DNA of 64,000 bases from Selaginella moellendorffii (GCF_000143415.4 NW_003314378.1:1-64000), one strand, 5' to 3'; positions 1-11,239 are shown, counted from the stretch's first letter. The notes: generated by a model from the sequence alone, not told the origin. Program-made: numbers and translations.

Positions 1-8
1 GGAGCTGC

Positions 9-512
9 TCAGTTTGAGTTTGACATCCAACGAGCTTGCCTAGCGTTCAACTCCTTCTGTGTGAAAATATACACAAGTGGTTTGTGATTTGTCAACACCA
101 CGAACACTGCACCATAAAGATAGTGCCACCACGTCCACAAAGCATGAACAATAGAGAGTAACTCTTGCTCATATGTGGAATAGCATTGCTCCGTGGAATT
201 TAAAGTTCGACTCTTATATGCAATAGGCTGTCCCTCTTGCATGAGAACGCCTCCCAGTGCATAACCACTCACATCGCATGTCACCTCGTAAGGTTTCGAT
301 GGATCAGCAATGCGAAGCACTGGAGTCTCGCTCAACAATCGTTTCAAAACCACAAAACTCTCCTCTTGTGGCTTCTTCCACTCGAATGACACATTCTTGC
401 ATAACAACCGCGTCAAAGGAATAGCCACCTTCGCAAACTTATGCTGGAAACGTCGGTAGTAACTAGCCATACCAAGAAAACTGTGCAACTCGGCCACCGT
501 AATTAGTGTAGG
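9..512 (-). pseudogene. RT connection and RNase H of copy G1, cut by the window start
   Basis: It continues the preceding RT after one nonsense codon. The SFLGMASYYRRF motif marks the RT thumb/connection and the TCDVSGYALGGVL segment is the RNase H core with its first acidic residue. YEQELLSIVHAL follows. The rest of pol lies outside the window. Confidence 0.9.
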
Positions 513-1313
513 CTAGTTTTCCATCACAGCCGCCTTCCTTGGATCCGTCTTGACACCCTTATATGTCACAATATGGTTGAGATATTCCACCTCCGACTTT
601 ACAAATTCACATTTGCTCTTCTTCGCATAAAGTTTGCTGTCTCGAAGTAACAAAAGAACCTTGCGCAAATGCACCCTATGCTCCTCCATATTTTTGCTAA
701 AAACAAGAATATCGTCCAAGAAAATCTTCACAAACTCATGAAGATAACACCCAAATACCTCCGTCATCAACCGAGTAAATGTGGCAGGTGCATTTCTCAA
801 ACCAAACGGCATAACTGTAAACTCAAAATGTCCGAAGCTTGTGTTGAATGCCGTCTTTGAGATAGATGCATCATCCATTGCAATCTGATGATATCCACTC
901 CTTAGATCAATCTTGGTAAACACTCGTGCTTTACCAAGCTTGTCCAGGATATCATCCACACGTGGCATTGGCATCTTATCCTTCACTGTCTTCTTGTTTA
1001 AAGCACGGTAGTCAATATACATCCGCATTGAACCATCCTTCTTCTTCACAAGCAAGACTGGAGCACCAAACTGAGACTTACTTGGCTGAATAAATCCAAA
1101 CTCAAGTAACTCCTTGACTTGTTGTTGAACTTCTTGCTCCTCTGCATAACTTAACCGAAATGGACGTTGGTAAATTGGCCGCGTCCCCGGCTCCAATGTA
1201 ATCCCATGCTCCACACCTCGTAACGGAGGCAATCCATGAGGAAGTTCAGATGGAAAAACATCAAAAAACTCGTCCAGTACATCCCGTACTGCTGCTTCTC
1301 CCCCACACGTGCC
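513..1313 (-). pseudogene. Reverse transcriptase (palm/fingers) of copy G1
   Basis: The frame encodes the Ty3/Gypsy RT core: the VKKKDGSMRM strand, the FTKIDLRSGYHQI motif with the first catalytic aspartate, the MPFGLRNAPATF motif, and the FLDD box with the other two catalytic aspartates. All catalytic residues are present. A single TAG (TGG in the 40.6-kb copy) near 511 cuts the frame before the RT/RNase H connection. Confidence 0.92.
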
Positions 1314-2068
1314 TTAGTCCCCCAAGTCACAAACAAACAGCAAGTAACTCGAAAGTGCTTTTCCATTACGACAAGCCCGCTTCAAAGATGTAGCAGAGAG
1401 TATAACAACTGGTGGTTGAACGCCCTCGCCAAACCACACATCTTTAACGCCACCATACTCTAGCGAGATATGCTTAATACTCCACTTTATCTCTGGATCC
1501 ACCTTCACCAACCATGGCATCCCGAGAATGAGATCCACACGATGGATATCTGCGAGATAAAAAGTCTCCACAAGTGTGGTTTTGCCAACCAACACTTCCA
1601 GCCCCTCGATACAAGCATCGAAATGCTGAGTAGAGGTAGTTGCACCTTCCATTGTGTATGGAAGAACTCCACGTGTGACCAGGCCATGCTCAGCAAGAAA
1701 CTTTGCCGAAACAAAGTTGTCATCGCTCCCACTATCCAGTAAAATCCGCACTGGATCGCCACGGAACACGCCCTCCAGCATTAAAGCTGATTCACGCGTA
1801 TCCTCGAGCTCCATCTTGTTCCACACACAGTTGAGCTTACGAGCAATGATCGAAATTCGCTTCCTCCGACCGGAATGGTCGTTCTCCTCATCCTCACGCT
1901 GCAAAGTTTGCAACTTTTTAGTATCTGATTTACCGTGAGAAGAAGATTGGCCATTCTTCTTGTCCTGCTGCTTGTTCTTCAACTGCGGACAATCAGCCTT
2001 GTAGTGTCCAAGTTTGCCGCAATGATGACAACCCTGTCTATAATTCTTCACAAAGAACTTCTATATGA
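1314..2068 (-). pseudogene. Nucleocapsid zinc knuckle and aspartic protease of copy G1
   Basis: The frame carries a CCHC knuckle (CHHCGKLGHYKADC, pattern CX2CX4HX4C) followed by a lysine-rich linker. A retropepsin-like domain follows, with active-site motif LLDSGSDDNF and a downstream ILGMPWL strand typical of Ty3/Gypsy proteases. It ends at a nonsense TAA (CAA in the 39.8-kb copy) just before the reverse transcriptase. The protease would mature the polyprotein in the particle; here it is part of a dead copy. Confidence 0.88.
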
Positions 2069-2577
2069 ACATTCTCCATGTCGTAATGAGGGGCAAAACG
2101 CAAACGGAAAGCAGCCTCAAACTCATCCATGGTAGACACTGGTGGTTTTTTATCCGCAACACGGGACTCCTCAAGCCAATTCCATCATCGAAGACCCACA
2201 TCACGCAAAACCATTGGAATAGCCACTAAAGCCTTTGCATCTGGAGTTCCTCTAGCAGCCAAGAACTTCTTCACCATGGCTAGCCAAGCGAGACACTCGT
2301 CCACACCACCATCACCGGAAAAAGTTGGAATCTTGAGTCGATCTACCAAAGAAGGCTTACTTGGAGTGCTACCCCGTCTAGCCTCGAGTGCCTCAACATG
2401 CCCACGCATGGTATCCATCATGCCATACATCTCATCTTGCATCTCTTGCTGATTTTGATTAAGGGCTCGCAGCTCATGAACCACATATTGAATGGTCCAA
2501 ATCTCCACAGCTTCGTCAGCACCATCGTCGGCACCACCATCGACAATAGGATTCCAGCATTCAGCTTGGTCGGCCAT
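2069..2577 (-). pseudogene. gag of Gypsy copy G1, internally deleted
   Basis: The reading frame starts with the methionine at 2577 (MADQAE...), the same start used by the copies at 38219 and 47043. It encodes the acidic N-terminus and capsid-like helices of a Ty3/Gypsy Gag. Near 2068 the sequence jumps from the capsid region to just before the nucleocapsid; about 350 bp present in the 47-kb copy are missing. No intact Gag can be made. Confidence 0.85.
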
Positions 2578-2601
2578 CGCAACCAACTCCTTTGATACCA
2601 A

Positions 2602-2824
2602 TGTTATGATCTGGGGCAAAATGACAGAGATCTAGTCGCCCTAGACTATGCTACGCCACCTCTTGAGGTTCCTCACCACCCAACCACCCCCGAGCTACCT
2701 CAAAAGCTCCACTGCACTGCCACTCCACTATGAGCCCTAGGGTAGGTTAAGTCCCATACCCTAACATGCCTTAATATACCCTTGAGCCTCCCTTTGACTG
2801 ATGTTTACCACGTGGTGCCTAACA
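2602..2824 (-). repeat. 5' LTR of Gypsy copy G1, with adjacent primer-binding site
   Basis: On the minus strand the LTR begins TGTTAGGCACC and ends ATCATAACA, the normal TG...CA boundaries. It lacks about 10 bp near its start relative to the 230-234 bp LTRs at 37965, 42639, 45819, 50133, 51149 and 52052. Immediately inside it, at about 2588-2600, is TGGTATCAAAGGAG, which complements the 3' end of initiator tRNA-Met with one mismatch. Confidence 0.92.
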
Positions 2825-2991
2825 AAGAGTGAGAGAGAGAGAAAGAATATTCTGGTCCTTAGAATATTCCCCATCTTCCTTGTATAAAACCCTTGCCTCA
2901 CAAGGGTAGGGGGAGGCATTTGTGAAGAGCATTGAAACATTTCTCATGTTTGAGTGAGTGTTGGGGGAGGCGCCCCATCCTTCCCCCAACA
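2825..2991 (+). repeat. LTR of composite element A, with TATA box
   Basis: This is the distal part of an LTR that begins TGTTAGGGCATGG in the copy at 10251. The first 25 bp or so are separated from it by the Gypsy G1 insertion. It holds a GA-rich stretch, an AGAATATTCT palindrome, a TATA box (TGTATAAAAC, 2881-2890) and ends TTCCCCCAACA. A likely primer site (TAGTGAACCCGG; TGGTGAACCCGG in copy B) follows directly. Confidence 0.8.
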
Positions 2992-4367
2992 AATAGTGAA
3001 CCCGGTGTGATGCGCAGCACTTTCTGAGGTGTCATTTTTCTCTTTTTCTTTTGGCCGAACAATTTAGGAACTAATTTCTCGTTCGTCTTGCGGTGGTTTT
3101 GTTGGATCTTAGGCTTGTTGGATAGGTATGGAGCTCCTCTTTCCATCAAGGTATGGCGCTCATCAAGCCGTGCAGTATTTGAAGAGATACAACATTTCTT
3201 GGCTCGGTCGGATGAACATTTTGGGGTTTTCACTTTCTCGCCTGGATCCTCGGCCCAATTTCTCAAGGTAGTGCATTTGGGCTTGTAGATCTGGCCTAGA
3301 TCTACAAGTAGTGGTGACTCTTGGCGCTAGATTTGGGAAAATTGACGGCATGCAAAACAATTTTCTTCTTCAGCTAGACTAGGTCATCTTTGTAGCAGGA
3401 ATTCGTGCTTCTTCAGGCTTTGTTTTGGATGCCATTTGTTTCCATAGGTGCTCTTGGTCTTGAGCTTTCCAAAAATACCAATGGCACCTTAGTATCAATC
3501 TACATCAGTGGCATGCACATGTTTTTCCACAATATTGGCATTTTGGGCTACCTCTTCTTGGATTTTGGGGAATATTGAGGTGGCTTCCTCCTAAATTCCT
3601 GCGATAGAGGATAGACAGGGTTGAGCTCTTTCCAACGAGCCCACCAACAATGAAAATGGGGAAGGATCAAGACCAGAGGACTCATTTTTCTCTTTTGGGA
3701 TAAACTTTGTTGGGGGGTTCCTTGGGAACGAAGCAATCTTCAAGGAATAGGTTGGCATAGGAACAAGAATAGGAACAGGAGTTGGAGTAAGAGCAGGTGC
3801 AGGGATAGGAGCAGGCGTAGGAGTAGGAGTGAGAGCGGGGGTTATTGGTTACATGTTATAGGTCCCCGGTTATTAGTTTACTGGTCCCAGTTACTCCAGT
3901 GGCTATTCCAGTGGCTACTCCAGCAGTTACCCTACGGGTCAATGGTTACGTGTGCTTGAGGCTTACATCTCCTTCCATTTCGACTTTTATTTCTTTTTGT
4001 CACAAGCATTTTGGGCAACTTTGAGCAACTTGAGCACTAGTCTATAGTCTTCTTGCTCTTGTCAACCCAGTTGCCTTGACCAGGCATTTGCAGTGTTCAG
4101 GGTGTTTGATGCCAGTACAAATCAGGCGTGCGACAAATTGGCACCCTCTCACCATACCTCAAGGCCCTAAGGTACGGAGTAAACTTTCTAACATCTAAAG
4201 GCAGCTTAGGTATGACACAACACCTTCTTAGGCCGAGTCCTCTTCATCCTCGGCAGATTCTAGTGACTTAGATCTATGAGCTATGGTGCAGCCACCTTTA
4301 GCTCGACCTTAGCTCCATGTTCTGAAGAGGGGGAGTGATCTGCCGACCTTCTTAGGTGTTGGAATAG
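2992..4367 (+). other. Leader region of composite A with GAGCAGG/GGTTAC minisatellite
   Basis: No gene can be supported here. The stretch lies between the primer site and the gag remnant, where a long untranslated leader would sit. At about 3757-3960 it has two short degenerate tandem arrays: one of GGAGCAGG(C/T)GTA-like units, then one of GGTTAC/CCAGTTACT-like units. The same pair of arrays recurs at 9618-9760 and in copy B at 53216-53420. Confidence 0.6.
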
Positions 4368-5435
4368 TCTCTCTAGCATTGCATATCAGTCACTTTGATT
4401 ACTATTGCACCACAAACATGATCGTCGATGATGATCGTATGTGCTGTGACTTCTTACAGTCTTTTGAAGGCAAAGCAGCAACTTGGGTAGATTCTCTCTT
4501 CCCAAAGGACCAGACAGACTTCTAGACACTACTCGCTTCTTTCAGAGAACGCTTTGTTGAAGAAAAACCCACAAATCGGCTACTTATCGACCTCTTTTTG
4601 TTCCGGTAGGGTGCTCATGAGTCTGTTCCTGACTACATCACCCAGTTTCAAGCATACTGGAAGCAATGTTGGGATCACAGAGTGGTCCAAGATGAGCAAT
4701 AGGGGACCACGGCATTCACAGCGGGTCTGCGTGGGAACTTGCAGCGGAAAGTTCTTAAGAAGACATTCAGGTTTTGCTGCGAGGCATTTTCATTTGCCAC
4801 AAAGCTGAAAAGAGAGCTGCTTGTTGACATAGGGATTGCTAGAGTTGATTTTGACCAAGCCATCACCCCGTCAGAATCACCTTGTGCAGCTGTTTTCCCA
4901 TCCACAACAAAGCCTGTTGCTATTGAGTGAACACCTCCGGCTATTGAGAACTTTGCCAATGAGATGCGGCAGCTGAAGGAGATCATTCTCCAGCAATAAT
5001 CACACTAGGACAAATTGCTCCAGGAGCTGGTGGAGTAGAAAAGAGGCCACTACAGCTTGGGAATGCAGATTTAAGTCCCGTTTGTGCACTCACTACGAGA
5101 TGAACACACACAACACGCAGTGCTGCTTCAAGCTTCACCCAAAGCTTCGGCCTCCACCTTCTCAATGTGTCCAACAACATCCCTTTGCTAATAATTCCAC
5201 ATCGTCTCGGGGTCCAGAGGCATATCAGGAGCAGTTGGAGCAACAAGCAATTGAGGCAGCCCCTTCGTCAAGCAAAGGCAAGGCACCCATTTCATCAGTC
5301 AACATGATTTTGGTAGCCAAGGAACTCTATAGGCAACAGCAGCAAACAGCAGCCACTCGAGCCCAAGCGAAGAAGAAGGCAGCCACTCAGCCTGCCATAG
5401 ATACCCCGCATCAGTTGAGAGTGAATCTCTATTGA
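4368..5435 (+). pseudogene. gag remnant of composite A with degraded zinc knuckle
   Basis: From about 4380 the plus strand encodes a capsid-like segment with several in-frame stops. It contains a GKAATWVDSL motif, a SFRERFVEE motif and a DYITQFQAYW motif, spaced as in the retrotransposon Gag family. At about 5080-5140 comes a nucleocapsid-like stretch CTHYEMNTHNTQCC, in which the second zinc-ligand cysteine has become tyrosine. Copy B keeps it (CTHCEMNTHNTQCC). A Q/A/K-rich tail follows to 5435. Confidence 0.75.
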
Positions 5436-5783
5436 CACCAGATCCAGTGACACCGAAGATGGCTTGTAAACTCCCCTTCAAGTCACTACTCTCTTCTCCT
5501 CTTGAGATCTCACCAATAGCTACTCCTGTTCTGGAGCCAGTTCTTCAACAGTTGGTTGACACTCCCGTCACCTTTTTGCTCCGAGACATGTTGTGTCTTG
5601 TCCTGGGATTCGGCTAGCATTTAGAGGAGTTTGCATGGTTAGGAACACCAGAGGGCACTATCATGAGGACTCCTCAAGAGGTGCACATTTTCGACATGAC
5701 AAGATATGTGTAAGGAACCAACTCCCCGAAGTGTCATAGGCTAAAGAATCCCCGAAAGCACGACCAAAATGATAAAGAGTTCA

Positions 5784-6062
5784 TCAAATGGGACCAAGTC
5801 TGAGATCGAGTCCAAGATTGAATCTAAGACCAAGTTCAAGACAGAGTCCGGGATCGATTCCGAGGTCGACTCTGAGACCAAGTTCGAGACTGAGTTCGAG
5901 ACTGAGTCCGAGATCCGAGATCCGAGATCAGGTCCAAGACTGAGTCCGAGGTCGAGTCTGAGGTCGAGTCCAAGATTGGGTTCAAGGTTGAGTCCGAGAC
6001 TGAGTCCAAGGTCGGGTCCGAGATCAAGTCCGAGATCGAGTCTAAAACCGAGTCCGAGTACT
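5784..6062 (+). repeat. Minisatellite of GAGTCCGAG-like units, copy A
   Basis: About 280 bp of degenerate repeats built on a 6/12-bp unit (GAGTCC-GAGATC/GAGGTC). Because the period is a multiple of three, open frames appear on both strands encoding low-complexity SE/TK or SD/ST peptides; these are by-products of the repeat. The array in copy B (55245-55517) has the same flanks but a different internal unit order. Confidence 0.85.
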
Positions 6063-6880
6063 AACTAATATAGGTCAATGGGTGAAAGCCTAAAGCATGC
6101 ATCTCCCAGGGGGGGAGGGGGGGGGGGGTTCCAAAAGTATAGTAGGGATAATAAGGTCTAGGAACTAGTCTTGAAGGAACTCTCCAGTGGTGCTTCCAAA
6201 CTAACTTGAGGTTGAGATTGGGGCCGAGGGGCCTTGGGTGGGAGTGAGCATAGACTTGGGTAGTGCCAGAGGGGCCACCTGAGGAAGTGCTCAAGAGCAA
6301 CTCCCACTTCCGAAAGGGAAACCGACTGTGGTGCTCCTAGCTCTTGTGGAGTGGTGCCCCACTTGAGTACCTTGCAACTCATTAGTCCTTGCCCTTCCTA
6401 GGGGCTTGGGCCTTTCCTTCGAGATGGAAGAGGGGGAGTAGGAGTACCCACACCGGGCCATTAGGCCACGGTGTTTCCCCCCAATGTCCCGAAGCAAGTG
6501 TTGCATCCAAGGCTTGGGATTTAGAGGGTCCCATGAACAAGTCTTGTTGTACCAAGGGATATTAGGAACTTGGAGGCATGGTGTGTTTGGCTATTTGTGC
6601 TTACAAGGAGTGTAGCTGAACCTTAAGTCTAGTCTAACTCAGGGAGAGGGATTGGGAGAGATTGGGAATCCAGTAATGGATGGCTAACACTCCGTTGCTC
6701 GTGCAATGAGTAGCTGAAACCAAGTAGGACTAAGTAGGAGTTGGTACAATAGGCAGGAACTTTGGTGAGGGAACTTAGTTAAGGCCAAGGCGGTGTCGGT
6801 TGGATAAACGAGGTAAGTTGGCAAATTGAAAAGGAAAAATTTGTAGCTTACAATATGGTGGAGATCTTAGCCCATTCTTC
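6063..6880 (+). other. Non-coding stretch between gag and protease remnants, copy A
   Basis: No convincing coding sequence. It opens with a poly-G run (about 6109-6128) that differs in length from the one in copy B (55562-55574), so the exact base count there is doubtful. The remainder resembles copy B closely. Confidence 0.6.
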
Positions 6881-6882
6881 AT

Positions 6883-7372
6883 CCCAATGCAAATTGGTAT
6901 TTCCTCTTGTAGGATGGATGCTTTGGTTGACTCCAGTTTTGGAAGCAACATTATCTCTCTCGAAGCTGCCCTTTTAGCACAACTACAGATCATTGAGAGC
7001 TCCTCCATCGTACTCAAGAATTTCACCAACCACACCGTTCCTCTAGTAGGCATTTGCTATGGTGTCAAGGTGTTAGTGCAGGGTGTTATTTCTGAGGTAG
7101 ATTTCCTCATGGTTGACTACCAACATCTTAGAACATCCTCTTTGAAGGACTCTATCATCCTTGGCCGCTCATGGCAAGTCACATCTCATTGCACCATTGA
7201 CAGCATGCAAGGCAAGATGGAAATTAGCGATGGAACCCATAGTGCCACCTTTCTCAACAACCATGGCAGAGCTCTTTCTCAACAAACCCAGCAGGCTCAG
7301 ACTAAAGTGGTCTCCACACCACACTTTCCTCCTGAGCTCACAGAGGCTTTTCCCGAGTTGGATGTGGAGTAG
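6883..7372 (+). pseudogene. Retropepsin-like aspartic protease domain of composite A
   Basis: The frame reads MQIGISSCRMDALVDSSFGS and continues with strands such as VLKNFTNHTVPLVG and IILGRSWQ, a retropepsin fold order. The catalytic motif is D-S-S where D-S/T-G is normal: the glycine after D-S is replaced, which argues against activity. Copy B has the same D-S-S, so the change predates duplication. It ends at a TAG where copy B reads on. The product would have matured the element's polyprotein. Confidence 0.7.
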
Positions 7373-7615
7373 ACCATCTATATGACGGATGCTTTCTCAT
7401 GCAATGTGATTGACATTGTTGGAGGTGAGTCAAATAGCTTGAGATGTGTCTAGAGGCTCGGCCTTACTCTCAAATATAGAGAGTGAGGCTGAGAGATGTC
7501 TTTATTTGATGGCGGGGCTTATAGAGTACAGGCCTCCATATCCAGCTCTTCAGAGTGTTTCTCAATAGAGGAAGGGCTCCTTGATTCGTTTCTTGCATAG
7601 GACCAACTCTCTCTT

Positions 7616-8219
7616 ATGGAGCTTGATAACACAGTCACTCTAGACCAGGTCCATCTTTCGCAGGACGCAACCGAAGCCAATCCTCCTCAGCAACTATCTG
7701 AGGTGTCACACAGCCAGCATCTTCCTACAAAAATCGCAGTAGCTGACGACTCCAAGTGTATTTTGTCATGCCGTTTGCTGAAGATGGAAGAAGACATCCA
7801 GACACACAACTGGCAGAAAGAATCAAGCCAATCAAACGTGCTGCATGTGAGTTATAGCTCTTTGAGTTCAAAATTTCCTACTGTGGAGCCCCCAGTACTC
7901 CAACCACCAGAACAACAACTCCCTTTCAAAATTTACATCAAGATGGATACAGAGGCTTTTGGAATATGCTTTTGCCAATGTTCACAGCCTGGCAAGCCAC
8001 CGCATGCAACATACTATGCCTCACATTCAAGGAGGCTGAGAAAAAGTACATGGATGCGAAAAAAGAAGCAATGGCTGTTGTTTACACCTTGGAGCGATTT
8101 CGTCACTTTCTTGCAGGAGCCTGTATCCATTTCCATGTCTCTTTTAAGGTTCTAACCTTTCGTTTACAGCGACTAGTTCACAGTCCTCGTACTTTATCTT
8201 GGATTGTGACCATCCAATA
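7616..8219 (+). pseudogene. Linker and RNase H fragment of composite A
   Basis: The first part (to about 7900) is an unrecognised polar linker. From about 7905 the translation resembles the Gypsy RNase H region. It begins QLPFKIYIKMDTEAFGI and, after a frame change, continues with SLTFKEAEKKYMDAKKEAMA and VVYTLERFRHFLAGACIHFH, matching the usual block of RNase H residues around KEA-A-V-A-RF-Y-L-G. The RT core that should precede it is absent, so a large internal deletion is inferred. Confidence 0.7.
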
Positions 8220-8259
8220 GTTCCAGCCAACTTTTCACATGCAGCATCTTCTCCAATGG

Positions 8260-8870
8260 TTGTAAGTCAAGCATGTGAAGAGCAGTAGTTATTATCCTGA
8301 GTGCAATAGCCAGGCAGAGTCCAGCAACAAGATATTGAAGATAATCATCTCAAAGCTTATGGAAGATCACCTGAGGCATTGGCACAAGCACTTGGTTACA
8401 ACATTGTGGGCCTTTCAGATGTCCTTCAAGACATCCATCTCCGTGACCCCATTCTCCCTTGTCTATGGGACAAATGCCGTGCTTCCAGTGGAGATCCAGG
8501 TGCCATTGCTCTCACTTTCACTTCAATATGCAGCAGCGATGGAGATTAGCGATGAGGACAAGCTTCATGCACGTGACTTGGAGGTTTTTGCCTTGGAAGA
8601 ATAGCAACGATCCATGACTGAACATCTCTTTCAAGGCAAGTAGAAGATCAAGTCCATCATTGATCACCGGCGGTCTGCCAAACCATTCGAGGATGGCGAT
8701 CTTGTTCTACTCAAGGAGTTCACGCCACTTTCGAAGTTCTGCCCTAGCTAGACTGGCCTCTACTTTGTCCAGCGACACATTAGAGGTGGAGCATATGTGC
8801 TAGTTGATGCTGATGGATGTGAGCTCCCACACGCTCATAACCACTCTCATCTCAAACGCTTCATTCAGGG
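8260..8870 (+). pseudogene. Integrase core end and C-terminal domain of composite A
   Basis: Plus-strand translation gives SSSYYPECNSQAESSNK, where the conserved form is YYPQANGQAE and the glutamate is the third catalytic acid. TLWAFQMSFKTSISVTPFSL and VYGTNAVLPVEI follow, which are diagnostic of Ty3/Gypsy integrases. After stops comes a degraded C-terminal module (GDLVLLKEFTP, then a GLYFVQRHIRGGAYVLVDADG strand set). The catalytic core upstream is missing. Dead copy. Confidence 0.82.
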
Positions 8871-10250
8871 AGGCATTCCTCTTCTCTTCTTTTTCTTTTT
8901 CTTTTTCTTCCTTTCTTTCACTTTACTTTCATGGCTCTTTTTCCTTACTTTCAGGGGGTGTTTCTCCATTGGACCATGGCCCATGCCTTGGATTTTGTGC
9001 TCAAGCTGCATTGCCATTTGTATGGAGGTTCCTCACTTGGCTCGGTCTATGTTCCAAGTTTTTTGGCCCTTACTTTACCATTACTACACCCCACACATTC
9101 CCCTCACTCATTCCATATCATCTACACTCATAGTTCCATCACCAATCACTTTTAGCAGCGTTGCCCGCACTTATCTCTAGATGCCCATCTTGCATATTTC
9201 ATTCTTTTACCATCATTCACATCTCCGCTTGAGGTCACATTTACACCATACCACGGGCACACATACATGCACCAGCAACAAAAGACACCACCTCATTTGG
9301 ACGTGCTGTTTCTGAGATATTCTTACGACCATTTGCCAACAACGCACTAGCTTTTCTAGAGCGACTTTCTTCCAACCGGGTGAGCCTGTTCACTCAAGGC
9401 ACCTAGGTGGATCTTTAGGTGAGGCCACAAAAGCCGAAGCCACTTTCTTTTGCTCCAGCACTCAGTGGACACATGCCACCTCTCTTTACCAACAACCCAG
9501 CGACTATGCCATCCTTTTCAGCTGCTGACTTCTTCAGTCCGACGCATTAGACTGGCCATCTTCTCAGAGTACCACCACCATCTCGGCACTCCACCATATC
9601 ACTCCACCATATTGGTGCTGGAGCAGGTGCAAGAGTAGGAGCGAGAGCAGGTGGTTACCGGTTACAGGTACCTGGCTACTAGTTACTGGTTACCAGTTAC
9701 TAACTACTCTGAAAGGTCAGCGCTTACTCTACAGGCCAACGGTTATCAATGGCCACCTTCTTAGGGTGCCACCACCATCTCGGCGCTCCACCATACCACT
9801 CCATCTTTCATCATTTCCACACTTACCACCCTTGGGCAACGCATCCCCTCTTCTACCTCTCTTTCTTTCTGGATTTCAGTTAATTGTTAGAGCATACCAA
9901 AAGTCATCAAGAGGCTGCATTTGCATATTACACTTTCCTTAGCCGAAATCCAAGTACGGGTTAAATTCTTTGGGTGCTCACACTCTTTTTCCCCTATTTT
10001 TCTCCTCTTTTCACACTTTTTCTGCACTTTTCTTTAACTTCAGGGTTTAGTTTGACTACAGGGTTTCCCATCGGATTTTCATCCCTCCAAACTTCACACC
10101 TACCTCTTTTCTTTCTTTTTCCACTTTATTTTCTAGAGTTTTTACTATTTCACGCAGCTACCAACACTTGGCATCAGTAGCAGAGGTACACTCTACACTC
10201 TTCAGTGGGTTGTTGTGCATCTGGAGCCAATGCAATCCACCGTGGTCACA
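8871..10250 (+). other. Long non-coding 3' region of composite A
   Basis: About 1.4 kb between integrase and the second LTR without a supportable gene. It starts with a pyrimidine-rich tract (8876-8930) and holds a second copy of the GAGCAGG plus GGTTAC minisatellite pair (about 9618-9760). Long 3' non-coding regions with tandem repeats are typical of Tat-like Gypsy elements; applying that to this element is inference. Confidence 0.6.
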
Positions 10251-10459
10251 TGTTAGGGCATGGCCATTGAGAGAGTGAGAGAGAGAGAGGGAATATTCTG
10301 GTCCTCAAAATATTCCCCATCTTCCTTGTATAAAACCTTTACCTCACAAGGGCAAGGGGACGGGGGGGGGGGGGGCGGGGGGGGGGCCATTTCCAAAAAG
10401 CGTTGAAGCATTTCTTGTGTTTGAGAGAGCATTGGGGGGGGGCCCACTCCTTCCCCCAA
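10251..10459 (+). repeat. Second LTR of composite A
   Basis: It starts TGTTAGGGCATGGCCATTG, then has the GA-rich block, the GAATATTC palindrome, a TATA box (TGTATAAAAC at about 10328) and ends CTTCCCCCAA. It is collinear with 2825-2991. A long poly-G/C run at 10359-10387 is a likely sequencing or assembly weak point. What follows is a truncated leader (TAGTGAAAGAGG), so this LTR is shared with, or belongs to, the second unit. Confidence 0.8.
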
Positions 10460-10465
10460 TAGTGA

Positions 10466-10845
10466 AAGAGGTGACAAAGGAGGAGAATCTAACTATCTCT
10501 GCTTATGTGACTGGGCTCAAGCTAGGGATCTAACACAAGGTGGCCAAGAGATGCCATTCTAAGTGCAATGATGTGTATGGAGATTGAGAAGAATTTGATG
10601 CAAGAGCTAGGCATTTCTAGTGTGGCAAAGATGCTAGGGTGGCAGTGTATGCCCTCTCCAAGACACAGCCTACTTTGACACCATCACCAGCACCAGCAGC
10701 AAATTCTTCTATTCCCATTGTCGACTTGGTCACCTTAGAGCTTCAACAATACAAGGCTTTGTTACTACAGCAGCAACAAAACTTCATACTCCAGCAACAG
10801 CAGCAAGAGTGGCTTCTAGAGGAACTCCATGCTTTCAGAATATAG
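10466..10845 (+). pseudogene. Second gag fragment of composite A (Q-rich end)
   Basis: Short stretches such as VTKEENLTISAYVTGLK and the RVAVYALSKTQPT segment resemble the late part of a Gag near the nucleocapsid. The frame is broken several times. The final part is glutamine-rich because of CAG/CAA runs at about 10740-10810 and ends at 10845. Copy B has the same fragment at 59890-60274. Confidence 0.5.
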
Positions 10846-11239
10846 GCTTCTTGCAAGCCACCCCATTATAGCTCACACTGTGATTCCTAGACTCACAATG
10901 ACGATCATTGCTAGAAGCTACATCCAGAGCAGTATCCTAGGAAGCAACAATAAGCTATGATACAGCCATTGGCTAACAACTCAAACCTCCAGGCAAATGG
11001 TTATTAGGTGGTGCTTCCTGCTATTTCTCCTCAACCGTGAAGGAATGTGCCCAATGATTTGCAACAGAGTGCTCCTCATTTTCAAGACACCACAGTCACA
11101 CTGTTGGCACACTTGTTGGAGTAGATTCAGGCACTTCAGCTCCAAGTTTCTCTCAGAAACTTGCTCTAGTGCATTCTAGGCTTGGCTGACCAATTGGACC
11201 AGTTCTCTAGACTTCAACCCATGCTTTTCTCACACCATT

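Larger units (their letters stand above)
1..2824 (-). mobile_element. Ty3/Gypsy LTR retrotransposon copy G1, 5' part, cut by the window edge
   Basis: Read on the minus strand, this stretch gives LTR, tRNA-Met primer site, gag, zinc knuckle, aspartic protease, reverse transcriptase and the start of RNase H, in the usual Ty3/Gypsy order. The integrase half and 3' LTR lie beyond base 1. The frame is broken by a gag deletion near 2068 and by single nonsense changes near 1315 and 511, so the copy is dead but fairly young. It sits inside an LTR of the larger composite that begins at 2825. The copy at 51149-52284 is at the same target site, so the insertion predates duplication of the surrounding segment. 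Confidence 0.93.

Noticed and set aside
5836-6027. Antisense serine/aspartate-rich protein
   Set aside because: It is a by-product of a repeat whose period is a multiple of three.
8797-9180. Hydrophobic 127-codon frame that could be read as a membrane protein (also 58245-58628)
   Set aside because: The hydrophobic run comes from a pyrimidine tract after the integrase remnant; frames in all three phases look alike and none has a conserved domain.
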